Shown here: piece by piece, positions 8,334 to 16,076 of the stretch | Layout of the letters: each line of letters opens with the position of its first letter | Numbering within the stretch: the first letter of the stretch is position 1 | Assembly: GCA_900317555.1 (NCBI GenBank) | Contig: ONHF01000011.1 | Span: 20,650 to 84,649 of the forward strand | Reading direction: 5' to 3' | From: an uncultured Lachnospiraceae bacterium | GTDB lineage: Bacteria; Bacillota; Clostridia; Lachnospirales; Lachnospiraceae | DNA length: 64,000 nucleotides | Position numbers and translations under genes: made by a program | The notes under the pieces: model-generated | Told to the model about the DNA's origin: nothing | Seen by the model: the letters and a program-made list of their open reading frames with translations, nothing else | Databases searched by the model: none

Positions 8334-8447
8334 AAATAAGGCGCCTTTCCTGTTGAACGTATCATCCGTTCTACCTGTATAGACGTAATTTATTTCCGGT
8401 TGCTGCAGTGAAAAACAAAAATCCGCAAAATTTTGAACCGCCCAAAT

Positions 8448-8476
8448 TTGTTTTTTCTGTTACCGGCTTATATAAT
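8448..8476 (+). promoter_or_regulatory. Promoter of the SLC13-type permease
   Basis: TTGTTT (8448-8453), a 17-base spacer and TATAAT (8471-8476) form a good sigma-A promoter about 70 bases upstream of the permease start. Confidence 0.55.
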
Positions 8477-8544
8477 TATGTCATTACGCAGCGGGCATTT
8501 TCCAGTCCCGCCGCAGTGAAAATAACAAACGAAAGGACTATAAT

Positions 8545-9813
8545 TTGAAACTTGCAGCAATTATCCTCTTTGTAGCGATGTACACAATTATGATCATCCG
8601 GCCGAAGTGGCGTACGTATGTCGCGGCGATTACCGCAGTCATCTTTGCCGCCGCCGGCATATCTCCGCTCGCAGGCATTCCCTCCGCCATCGACTGGAAC
8701 GTGCTCATGATGATTTCCGGCACCATGGTCGTCGTCGACTTCTTCATCGCGTCCAAAATGCCGAACAAAATCGCCGACTATCTTCTGGACAAAGCGCCGA
8801 ACGTCATGTGGGTTACGATTTTCATGTCCCTTTTCGCCGGCATTATCTCCGCCTTCATTGACAATGTGGCGACCGTCCTCATGGTCGCGCCGGTCGGCAT
8901 GGCCGTCTGCAAAAAACTGAAGATCAACCCTGTTCCGATGATTCTGTCCATCGCGGTTTCTTCCAATCTGCAGGGCGCCGCAACACTGGTTGGAGATACG
9001 ACATCCATTATGCTTGGTGCCTACGCGAAGATGGATTTTACGAGTTTCTTCTGGATGAATGGAAAGCCCGGCGTCTTCTTCGCCGTCGAACTGGGCGCGC
9101 TCGCAACGATTCCTGTCATGATGCTGGTCTTCCGCAAGGAACAACAGCCCGTTTCCGCAGACGTCTTCACAACCGTCGAAGATTATTTCCCGACGGTCAT
9201 GCTGCTCGCGGTTGTGGTAACACTGATCATCGCTTCCTTTATTCCCGGCAAGCCGGATATCACAAACGGCGTAATCTGCTGTATCATCGCTCTGATCTGC
9301 ATTATCCGGAACGCGGTGCGTTATCAGAGCTTTCAGGATTCCGCGCATGCTCTGAAATCGGTAGACCTGCAGACGATTATTCTTCTGGCTTCTTTGTTTA
9401 TCGTCATTGCCGGTATCCGGAACGTCGGTATCATCGATGATGTGGCCAACTGGATCGCAGACGTTGGCGGAAACAATCTGTTCCTGCTGTATTCGATCAT
9501 CGTCTGGGGTTCCGTCGCGATTTCCGCATTCATCGACAACATTCCGTATGTCGCGACGATGCTGCCTGTCATTCAGGGTGTTGCCGCCGCCATGAATATG
9601 GAGCCCTATCTCCTGTACTTCGGCCTTCTTTCAGGTGCGACGCTGGGCGGGAACCTTACGCCGGTCGGCGCTTCTGCCAATATCACGGCAATCGGCATTC
9701 TGTTCAAAGACGGCCATGACGTCTCGATGAAAGAATTTGCAAGAATCGGTATTCCTTTTACACTGGTAGCAGTCACGGCAGGCTATCTCTTCATCTGGTT
9801 TGTCTGGCGCTGA
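8545..9813 (+). CDS. SLC13 / ArsB-NhaD type anion permease
   Basis: This is a 422-residue integral membrane protein with about 10-11 hydrophobic segments in two halves. Each half carries a related motif: FIDNVATVLMVAPV in the first and FIDNIPYVATMLPV in the second. These repeated D-N signatures, with SGATLGGNLTPVGASANI, are typical of the SLC13 / ArsB-NhaD ion-transporter superfamily (dicarboxylate, citrate, sulfate, arsenite or Na+/H+). The substrate cannot be assigned. The start is a TTG 7 bases after GAAAGGA. It stands alone between its own promoter and a terminator. Confidence 0.85.
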   Translation: MKLAAIILFVAMYTIMIIRPKWRTYVAAITAVIFAAAGISPLAGIPSAIDWNVLMMISGTMVVVDFFIASKMPNKIADYLLDKAPNVMWVTIFMSLFAGIISAFIDNVATVLMVAPVGMAVCKKLKINPVPMILSIAVSSNLQGAATLVGDTTSIMLGAYAKMDFTSFFWMNGKPGVFFAVELGALATIPVMMLVFRKEQQPVSADVFTTVEDYFPTVMLLAVVVTLIIASFIPGKPDITNGVICCIIALICIIRNAVRYQSFQDSAHALKSVDLQTIILLASLFIVIAGIRNVGIIDDVANWIADVGGNNLFLLYSIIVWGSVAISAFIDNIPYVATMLPVIQGVAAAMNMEPYLLYFGLLSGATLGGNLTPVGASANITAIGILFKDGHDVSMKEFARIGIPFTLVAVTAGYLFIWFVWR

Positions 9814-9829
9814 CAGGCACTTTGTACAC

Positions 9830-9880
9830 AAAAGGTGCAGAAGATACGGCATGCTCCATGCCATGTCTCCTGCACCTTTT
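9830..9880. terminator. Bidirectional terminator between the permease and pflA
   Basis: AAAAGGTGCAG pairs with CTGCACCTTTT, with an inner GGCATG/CATGCC helix. The stem gives a T-run in both directions and separates the convergent genes. Confidence 0.75.
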
Positions 9881-9926
9881 CGCATCTGTCATTCGGCTGC
9901 GGTGGATTCCGGCAAACACCCCGCAA

Positions 9927-10694
9927 CTACCTTTTTAAAATCTGTTCCGCTCTTTGAATCTCTTCATCCGTCGGAGGGTTCACCGAAAGAAGCGGATACG
10001 GGATGCCGAGCTTATCGTATTTGGTAATTCCCATCGTATGATACGGCAGCACTTCCACGCGGCGCACTGTTTTCAGTGTGTCCAGAAATTTCCGGAGCTC
10101 TTTGAGATCCTCTTCATCCGTCGTAATGCCCGGTACCAGCACATGCCGGATCCACATATCCTTGCCATTCTCAGAAAGGTACCTTGCCAGGTCGAGAATA
10201 TTCTTGTTGTCCCATCCGGTCAGCTGTTTATGTTTTTCCCCGTTAATCTGCTTGATATCCAGAATGAACAGGTCTGTTACATCCATCAGCTTCTGAAATT
10301 TTGAAAAGAACGGTTCGTTCCTTGTAAACGGATTGCCGGAAGTATCCAGTGCTGTGTGAATGCCTTTCTCATGGCAGAGTGCAAACAGCTCCGTCACAAA
10401 GTCAATCTGCAGCAGCGCTTCTCCGCCGGAAACCGTGATACCGCCGCCGTTTTTCCAGTAGCTGCGGTACCGGCAGGCCTGCGCGAACACATCCTCCGGT
10501 GTCCTCACGGTAACTTCATTCCCGGGCAGCCCTTGTCCGCCCTGCGAAGCTGCCGGCCCGAAGACCTTCCAGGTCTCCGGGTTATGGCAGTACCTGCAAC
10601 GCATTGCGCAGCCCTGCATAAAGACAACGAAGCGTACACCCGGCCCGTCGACCGCGCCAAACGTTTCGATGGAATTGATGTATCCTTTCGTCAT
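9927..10694 (-). CDS. pflA: Pyruvate formate-lyase activating enzyme (radical SAM)
   Basis: This radical SAM enzyme installs the glycyl radical on PFL. The 255-residue length is typical. GVRFVVFMQGCAMRCRYCHNP includes the CxxxCxxC cluster that binds [4Fe-4S], followed by GGGITVSGGEALLQ (the SAM-binding GGE motif). Later LDIKQINGEKHKQLTG and VLVPGITTDEEDL fit PflA. It follows pflB by 27 bases on the same strand, so the two are co-transcribed. Confidence 0.95.
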   Translation of the reverse strand: MTKGYINSIETFGAVDGPGVRFVVFMQGCAMRCRYCHNPETWKVFGPAASQGGQGLPGNEVTVRTPEDVFAQACRYRSYWKNGGGITVSGGEALLQIDFVTELFALCHEKGIHTALDTSGNPFTRNEPFFSKFQKLMDVTDLFILDIKQINGEKHKQLTGWDNKNILDLARYLSENGKDMWIRHVLVPGITTDEEDLKELRKFLDTLKTVRRVEVLPYHTMGITKYDKLGIPYPLLSVNPPTDEEIQRAEQILKR

Positions 10695-10721
10695 TGCCTT
10701 GCCTTCGCTTGTTTCTGCTGA

Positions 10722-12974
10722 TTAAAGATGATCGTGGAATGTTCTCGCGATTACATCTTCCTGCTGCTCTCTGGTCAGGCTGATGAACTTGACCGCATAG
10801 CCGGATACACGGATTGTAAAGTTCGCGTATTCGGGTTTTTCCGGATGCTCCATCGCGTCAATCAGTTTTTCCCTGCCGAACACATTAACGTTCAGATGGT
10901 GCGCGCCCTGATCAAAGTAACCGTCGAGAACGCTGACCAGATTGTTCTTTCTTTCCTCGTCATCATGTCCGAGCGCAGAAGGATTCATTGTCTGCGTATT
11001 GGAAATGCCGTCCAGCGCCCACTCGTACGGAAGCTTGGTCAGAGAGTTCAGCGATGCCAGAAGACCGTTTGTCTCCGCACCGTAGGAAGGGTTCGCTCCG
11101 GGGGAAAGCGGTGTCCACGCTCTTCTTCCGTCCGGCATATTACCTGTGTACTTGCCGTAAACAACATTCGATGTAATCGTCAGAATCGAAGTTGTCGGCT
11201 CCGAATTACGGTAAGTATGGTGTTTCCTGATCTTGGAGATGAACTCATGCAGAAGCCATACGCCGATTTCATCCGCTCTGTCATCGTCATTTCCGTATCT
11301 GGGGAAGTCGCCCTCGACTTCATAGTCCTGCGCAAGGCCGTTCTCGTCGCGGATGACCTTAACCTTCGCGTATTTGATCGCGGAAAGGGAGTCAATCACA
11401 TGAGAGAAGCCCGCAATACCGGTTGCAAATGTTCTGCGGACATCGGTATCAATCAGAGCCATTTCGGCTGCTTCATAGTAGTACTTGTCGTGCATGTACT
11501 GAATCAGATTCAGGATGTTGACATACAGTCCGGCAAGCCAGTCCATCATCTTGTCAAAGCGCTCCATGACCTCATCATAATCAAGGTATTCCGAGGTGAT
11601 TCTTCTGTAGGCAGGTCCTACCTGTTTACCGTTCTTCTCGTCGACACCGCCGTTGATTGCGTACAGCAGGCACTTCGCGAGGTTCGCCCTTGCGCCGAAG
11701 AACTGCATCTCCTTGCCGGTCTGCGTCGCCGAAACGCAGCAGCAGATTGAGTAGTCGTCGCCCCAGACAGGCTTCATGACATCATCATTTTCATACTGAA
11801 TCGAAGACGTTTTGATTGAAATCTTCGCGGCATATTTCTTGAAAGCGGCCGGCAGCTTCGAGCTGTACAGCACGGTAAGATTCGGCTCCGGAGACGGTCC
11901 CATGTTCTCAAGCGTATGCAGGAAGCGGTAGTCATTCTTCGTTACCATGCTTCTGCCGTCCATGCCGATACCCGCGACTTCGAGCGTCGCCCACACGGGA
12001 TCGCCGGAAAACAGCTCGTTGTAGGAACGGATTCTTGCGAACTTCACCATACGGAATTTCATGACCATATGGTCGATCAGCTCCTGCGCCTGCTCCTCCG
12101 TCAAAACACCGCTCTTCAGATCACGCTCAATATAAATATCAAGGAATGTGGAAATACGTCCGACGGACATCGCCGCGCCGTTCTGGGTCTTGATCGCGGC
12201 AAGATAGCCGAAATACAGCCACTGAACCGCTTCTTTCGCGTTTGCCGCAGGCTTCGAAATATCAAACCCGTACGCCGCTGCCATGGTCTTCATATCCTGC
12301 AGCGCCTTGATCTGATCCGAGAGCTCTTCCCGCAGGCGGATAATGTCATCGGTCATGGTTCCGTCGCCGCAGTATTCTTTATCGTGCTCCTTCCAGGCGA
12401 TCAGCTGGTCAATACCGTACAGAGCAACTCTTCTGTAGTCGCCGACAATACGTCCACGGCCATAGGTGTCCGGTAGTCCCGTAATGATATGGCTGTGTCT
12501 GGCTGCGCGCATCTCCGGTGTATAGGCATCAAAAACAGCCTGATTGTGTGTCTTGTGATACTCCGTAAAAATCTTGTGCAGCTGCGGGTTCGGCTTGTAT
12601 CCATACATTTCGCATGCCTCTTCCGCCATCTTGATGCCGCCGTAAGGCATGAACGCGCGCTTGAGCGGCTTATCCGTCTGCAGGCCTACGATTTGCTCCA
12701 GATCCTTCATACTCTCGTCGATGTAGCCGGGGCCGTAAGCTGTCAGTCCGGAGACAACATCGGTCTCCTCGTCCAGCACTCCGCCCTTATCTCTTTCCTC
12801 TTTCTGCAGCTCCTGCAGCCTTCCCCAGAGTTTATTCGTAGCCTCTGTAGGACCCGCGAGGAAACTTTCATCCCCGTCATAAGGGGTATAATTATTCTGA
12901 ATGAAGTCTCTGACGTTGCATTCCCGTTTCCAGATGCGACCTTCAAAGCCTTCATAAGCTTTGTTCTCTAACAT
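10722..12974 (-). CDS. pflB: Pyruvate formate-lyase (formate C-acetyltransferase)
   Basis: This glycyl-radical enzyme cleaves pyruvate with CoA into acetyl-CoA and formate under anaerobic conditions. The protein has 750 residues. It carries the catalytic Cys region ([15 protein letters not shown], with adjacent Cys residues) and the C-terminal glycyl radical loop [11 protein letters not shown] chose the ATG at 12974 because AAAAGGAGG precedes it by 7 bases; an in-frame GTG upstream overlaps that site. The upstream region contains a promoter with an internal inverted repeat and a palindrome in the 5' UTR, suggesting redox or metabolic repression. Confidence 0.96.
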   Translation of the reverse strand: MLENKAYEGFEGRIWKRECNVRDFIQNNYTPYDGDESFLAGPTEATNKLWGRLQELQKEERDKGGVLDEETDVVSGLTAYGPGYIDESMKDLEQIVGLQTDKPLKRAFMPYGGIKMAEEACEMYGYKPNPQLHKIFTEYHKTHNQAVFDAYTPEMRAARHSHIITGLPDTYGRGRIVGDYRRVALYGIDQLIAWKEHDKEYCGDGTMTDDIIRLREELSDQIKALQDMKTMAAAYGFDISKPAANAKEAVQWLYFGYLAAIKTQNGAAMSVGRISTFLDIYIERDLKSGVLTEEQAQELIDHMVMKFRMVKFARIRSYNELFSGDPVWATLEVAGIGMDGRSMVTKNDYRFLHTLENMGPSPEPNLTVLYSSKLPAAFKKYAAKISIKTSSIQYENDDVMKPVWGDDYSICCCVSATQTGKEMQFFGARANLAKCLLYAINGGVDEKNGKQVGPAYRRITSEYLDYDEVMERFDKMMDWLAGLYVNILNLIQYMHDKYYYEAAEMALIDTDVRRTFATGIAGFSHVIDSLSAIKYAKVKVIRDENGLAQDYEVEGDFPRYGNDDDRADEIGVWLLHEFISKIRKHHTYRNSEPTTSILTITSNVVYGKYTGNMPDGRRAWTPLSPGANPSYGAETNGLLASLNSLTKLPYEWALDGISNTQTMNPSALGHDDEERKNNLVSVLDGYFDQGAHHLNVNVFGREKLIDAMEHPEKPEYANFTIRVSGYAVKFISLTREQQEDVIARTFHDHL

Positions 12975-13011
12975 GGCAGCCTCCTTTTGCACAGATAGAT
13001 AATTTTTCCTT

Positions 13012-13029
13012 CATACAACATGTTGTATG
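13012..13029. promoter_or_regulatory. Perfect 18-bp palindrome in the pflB 5' UTR
   Basis: CATACAACATGTTGTATG is a perfect palindrome about 38 bases upstream of the pflB ATG and downstream of its predicted promoter. It could be an operator acting as a roadblock. No regulator is identified. Confidence 0.45.
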
Positions 13030-13056
13030 CCTTTCATGGTCAAGCATACGACATGG

Positions 13057-13086
13057 AGTATACCACATCTGTAACCTGTGTTACAA
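13057..13086 (-). promoter_or_regulatory. pflB promoter with an overlapping operator-like inverted repeat
   Basis: On the minus strand TTGTAA (complement of 13081-13086), an 18-base spacer and TATACT (complement of 13057-13062, preceded by TG) form an extended -10 promoter. The perfect inverted repeat TGTAAC-N4-GTTACA (13070-13085) covers the -35 and the spacer, as expected for a repressor site. Its form is broadly like Rex or Crp/Fnr half-site layouts, but it matches neither consensus well. Confidence 0.5.
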
Positions 13087-13161
13087 TCCCGAATCTTGCA
13101 GTCTTTGCATTGATGCCGGACCCTGAATCGGTTATCCTATACACTATAAGGAGACTATATT

Positions 13162-14193
13162 GTGTTGAACAAACGCTTTATAAAACGGAATATGATCCCT
13201 CTTCTGCTGCTTACGTTCGCGCTGACAGCCTGCGCCGGGGCAGGTTCATCCTCGTCCGGCGGGAGTACAGATGACAGAGTAACCGGAGACGTACTGGACG
13301 CGGCACAGAGCGCGTATGACAAATTACTCCGGTCCGAATTCATTCCGCATTTTGCGGGAAAGAATGCGCGCGGCGCATTTGTCTATATTGACGGCAACAA
13401 CGTGCCGGAGCTTTTGATCAGTGCGGGAGGCGCCAGAGAAGACGGCGTCTATGTCTTTACGCTTGATATGGACAGCGGTGAAGTATCCGAGATCGGAGAC
13501 GCGCCGTTCTCATCTTATGGAAAAATAAGTTACGCGGAAAAGCAGAACCGGATTGTCAGTACCTACGGAACGGAAAATATCTGTTATCAGGTAGTTTCAC
13601 GCATCAGCGGCTGTAAGTCCAGTGCTGTCGGCGCAGTCATGAAAGACGCTTCCGGGTACAGGGACGCGGCAGAAGCAATCCGGAAAGCCTCCGGGAAGAG
13701 CGGGGACAATGTCACTGCTACCCCCGAAGCTGAAAATGCAATCACGGTACATACCTACTATTATGCCGGCTTTTCCCTGCCGGACAGCGCGGACGGGACT
13801 TCCAAAGACAATTACCTGCTGACAACTGCCGCGGATACAGCGGCTTCGCAGACTGCAGCACAGGATGCTGCCACAGACTCGCTGGTTTCGACAGAGGGTG
13901 CAGCAGCGCCTGCTGATTCTTCAAGTTCCGCGGATTCCGGTGAATACGCTGCCACCGGCACGGAACAGGCAGAAGCCGGCGCCGCCGGGAGTGAACCGGC
14001 TGCTGCCGCCCCGTCCGCCGGTACGGAAGATGAAAAGTCCGAAAAGAGCGAGACGATTGAACCGCCCGGCGACACTTTTCTCGTAGATGAAAATGTTTAT
14101 AACCAGTCACTATCCGATATGGTCAATGGGAATAAGCTGACAGAGATATCCTATGATCAGATGCAGGATCTGTCTTCGCTGAAGCTGAAATAG
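13162..14193 (+). CDS. Putative lipoprotein with Ala/Ser/Glu-rich linker
   Basis: The 343-residue protein starts with KRFIKRN, then a hydrophobic stretch ending in the lipobox ALTACAG, so it is probably a secreted lipoprotein. Residues about 45-190 look folded (YIDGNNVPELLISAGG and FTLDMDSGEVSEIGD resemble the calcium-loop-like repeats of clostridial surface lipoproteins). Residues about 225-300 are a low-complexity Ala/Ser/Glu linker, and a short C-terminal part ends QDLSSLKLK. The start is GTG after AAGGAG; the next codon is TTG, also usable. No enzymatic function can be assigned. Confidence 0.75.
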   Translation: MLNKRFIKRNMIPLLLLTFALTACAGAGSSSSGGSTDDRVTGDVLDAAQSAYDKLLRSEFIPHFAGKNARGAFVYIDGNNVPELLISAGGAREDGVYVFTLDMDSGEVSEIGDAPFSSYGKISYAEKQNRIVSTYGTENICYQVVSRISGCKSSAVGAVMKDASGYRDAAEAIRKASGKSGDNVTATPEAENAITVHTYYYAGFSLPDSADGTSKDNYLLTTAADTAASQTAAQDAATDSLVSTEGAAAPADSSSSADSGEYAATGTEQAEAGAAGSEPAAAAPSAGTEDEKSEKSETIEPPGDTFLVDENVYNQSLSDMVNGNKLTEISYDQMQDLSSLKLK

Positions 14194-14213
14194 GAAAAAG
14201 CTGCAGCTTTTCC
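14193..14213. terminator. Palindrome between convergent genes
   Basis: GGAAAAAGCTGCAGCTTTTCC lies directly between two convergent stop codons and can fold on either strand with a T-rich arm. It may serve as a weak shared terminator. Confidence 0.4.
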
Positions 14214-14444
14214 TTACTTTTTCAGATTCTTTAAGATTTCTATGGTCTCGAGATCTTCCTGCGTCAGCTTGATATTGCTGATCCGTTCATGTCCGTCCGG
14301 CGTTGTCACTTTCATCTCAATGATGGTTCCGGTCTGCACCGCATTCTGCGCGGTATCCCGCAGAAAAGCAATTGCCCGCGGATGCTGGGAAGAAAAGATC
14401 TGCAGTCTCTGCGCCAGTTTCATCATGTCCATTGGATTAGCCAT
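14214..14444 (-). CDS. Small conserved protein of unknown function
   Basis: This is a 76-residue soluble protein beginning MANPMDMMKLAQRLQIF and containing VTTPDGHERISNIKLTQEDL. I preferred the ATG at 14444 because GGAAGG lies 7 bases upstream; a longer form would start at 14471. Composition and length resemble short uncharacterised proteins common in Lachnospiraceae. No catalytic motif is visible. It stands alone between the lipoprotein and the pilus operon. Confidence 0.65.
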   Translation of the reverse strand: MANPMDMMKLAQRLQIFSSQHPRAIAFLRDTAQNAVQTGTIIEMKVTTPDGHERISNIKLTQEDLETIEILKNLKK

Positions 14445-14486
14445 ATTGTTACCTTCCGTTCTGTAATTCATATGTGTGATTGCCTG

Positions 14487-14529
14487 CCATGCCGCGGACG
14501 CCCCTTCTGAGTATCCGCGGCATGGTTTT
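14487..14529. other. 12-bp hairpin after the pilus operon
   Basis: CCATGCCGCGGA pairs with TCCGCGGCATGG, followed by TTTTAC on the plus strand. On the minus strand, where the pilus operon ends, there is no T-run. It may still mark the 3' end of that transcript. Confidence 0.45.
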
Positions 14530-14551
14530 ACAGAAGGATATTATACGCCAG

Positions 14552-15217
14552 TCAACGCCATCTGTATTGAACAAATGCGCCGGCAAGGACCGAGAGCCCC
14601 ATGAGAAATGCCCAGGTACTTTCCTTCGACGTGTCGCCGGTTGCCGGTGCTTTACCCCCTTCTTCCCTTACAGCGTCTGCCGGCGCTTCGTTCCCCTCAT
14701 TCTGCTTCCGCAGTTCATACTTGGCCGCGGCCTTCACAGCATCTTTCGTATTCTCCAGTCCTTCCGGAACTTCAATAAGAGCCGGGACCACAGAGTAGCC
14801 GGCCTCCTGCTTCAAAACATCCTTTCCCGTCAGCAGATAGATGCCGGGCGTCACGCCGTAAAAATGACATTCCGACTTTTCATCCGCCCTCGCCGCGTAT
14901 GCCGGCTGAATACTGTCCTCTGACTTATGAATCACACCCAGCAGCTCCTCCGGCACCGTACGGATTCGCCTGTCCTCAGAGGAAACATCCCGGATACCAT
15001 TTCGGGTAAATGCAGAGTCAAACTTGATTTTCTGTCCGTCCGCGCTTCTGCCAACCTTGTAGAGAAACAGTGTCTGGTCCCTGAGAAGACAGTTTGTAAT
15101 GATGACCTGCCTTCTGCCGGAAGCGGCATGCACTTTTCCCGGCATGCACATCCAGACGACAACGGATAGTGTGGCCGCTATGAGAAGCCACGTCCCGATT
15201 CTGAGCTTTCTATCCAT
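14552..15217 (-). CDS. Putative minor pilin / wall-anchored subunit
   Basis: The protein has 221 residues with an N-terminal signal (GTWLLIAATLSVVVWMCMPG...VHA). A short extracellular part follows, with KSECHFYGVTPGIYLLTGKD like the pilin fold edge of SpaA-type subunits. The C-terminus reads KAPATGDTS, then a hydrophobic stretch and RWR, a variant LPXTG sorting signal (PATGD). The start overlaps the sortase stop by 8 bases. As the last gene of the pilus operon with its own sorting motif, it is probably the basal or accessory pilin. The motif deviates from LPXTG, so anchoring could be by this operon's sortase or by a housekeeping one. Confidence 0.7.
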   Translation of the reverse strand: MDRKLRIGTWLLIAATLSVVVWMCMPGKVHAASGRRQVIITNCLLRDQTLFLYKVGRSADGQKIKFDSAFTRNGIRDVSSEDRRIRTVPEELLGVIHKSEDSIQPAYAARADEKSECHFYGVTPGIYLLTGKDVLKQEAGYSVVPALIEVPEGLENTKDAVKAAAKYELRKQNEGNEAPADAVREEGGKAPATGDTSKESTWAFLMGLSVLAGAFVQYRWR

Positions 15218-16076
15218 GCAGTGAAAGCCTCCTTTCCTCCATGTATTGTTTTTTGACTTTACTCTCCATTCCTTTTGTAAAGAGCCCGGCAAGCGCCGCC
15301 CCTGCTGCCGCGCTGAACGCGGCGATCCGTACAAAACCCGCGCTGCGGCAGTACTTTTCCGGATAGTACCCGGAAAAGTCCGAAGTCACAGATAGCCTTA
15401 TTGTTGTTACAGGTTCCATAACCCTGCTTCCGCGGACCAGCAGTCTGTGAGTATTAATGCCGTAAGGCGTACAGGTCACCAGCGTACAGTAATCTTTCCC
15501 CTTCACAGGCATAAGAGCTTCCTGCTGCTCGGGAAGGACGACACGGATCTGATCGACTTTATAAGTCAATAAGTGTCCCAACACATGCAGCGTAAAAGTA
15601 TCGTCCTTTTTAACCCTGTCCAGATCCGTCAGCAGCTTTTCCTGCGGCATTCCGGTATGTCCTGTCAGCACGCAGTGCGTTCCGGTGCCGCCGACAGGGA
15701 GCGATGATTCCTTCAGATGCCCGCAACCCTTCTGCAGCACCTCTTCCGAAGTTCCATGATAAATCGGAAGAAGGATATCTCTGCTTTTCATTTCGAGATA
15801 CCCCATGACCGCGTCTCCGCCCGGATTCAGCAGTTCTTCATATTTCTGTTCCCAGCCGGGCTCCGTAAGATCCGCAGGTATTTTTTCTATTCTGTTATAT
15901 TCGCAGGCCCTGTTCCATTCCTCATTCAGTTTCCGGTCCGAACGCTCCTGCACGGTATCCGCATACTTTTCGATTTCACCGCGCCGTATTTTCCTGTGTA
16001 TCTGATCCATTCCCCACGGCGCGAGCATCAGACAAAGCCCGGCGGCAAGCAGAATACCCGCGATGATTTTTCTCAA
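15210..16076 (-). CDS. Class C (pilus-assembly) sortase
   Basis: This 288-residue transpeptidase would link pilin subunits at the cell surface. It has an N-terminal membrane segment (IIAGILLAAGLCLMLAPWGM), the class C substrate-site region, catalytic His140 in LTGHTGM, Cys202 in TLVTCTPYGINTHRLLVRG and Arg211, plus a second C-terminal membrane segment. This two-anchor layout is typical of SrtC. The start is a TTG that overlaps the tip pilin stop by 4 bases (TTGA) after GGAAAGG. A longer in-frame extension would lie inside the upstream gene. It lies between the tip and minor pilin genes. Confidence 0.9.
   Translation of the reverse strand: MRKIIAGILLAAGLCLMLAPWGMDQIHRKIRRGEIEKYADTVQERSDRKLNEEWNRACEYNRIEKIPADLTEPGWEQKYEELLNPGGDAVMGYLEMKSRDILLPIYHGTSEEVLQKGCGHLKESSLPVGGTGTHCVLTGHTGMPQEKLLTDLDRVKKDDTFTLHVLGHLLTYKVDQIRVVLPEQQEALMPVKGKDYCTLVTCTPYGINTHRLLVRGSRVMEPVTTIRLSVTSDFSGYYPEKYCRSAGFVRIAAFSAAAGAALAGLFTKGMESKVKKQYMEERRLSLHG

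Noticed and set aside
8476-9348. A 290-codon His/Asp/Arg-rich frame on the minus strand
   Set aside because: It lies opposite the SLC13-type permease and its composition is typical of a shadow frame.
10728-11750. A 340-codon plus-strand frame inside pflB
   Set aside because: Antisense to pflB, which has the glycyl radical and Cys motifs; no motif in the shadow frame.
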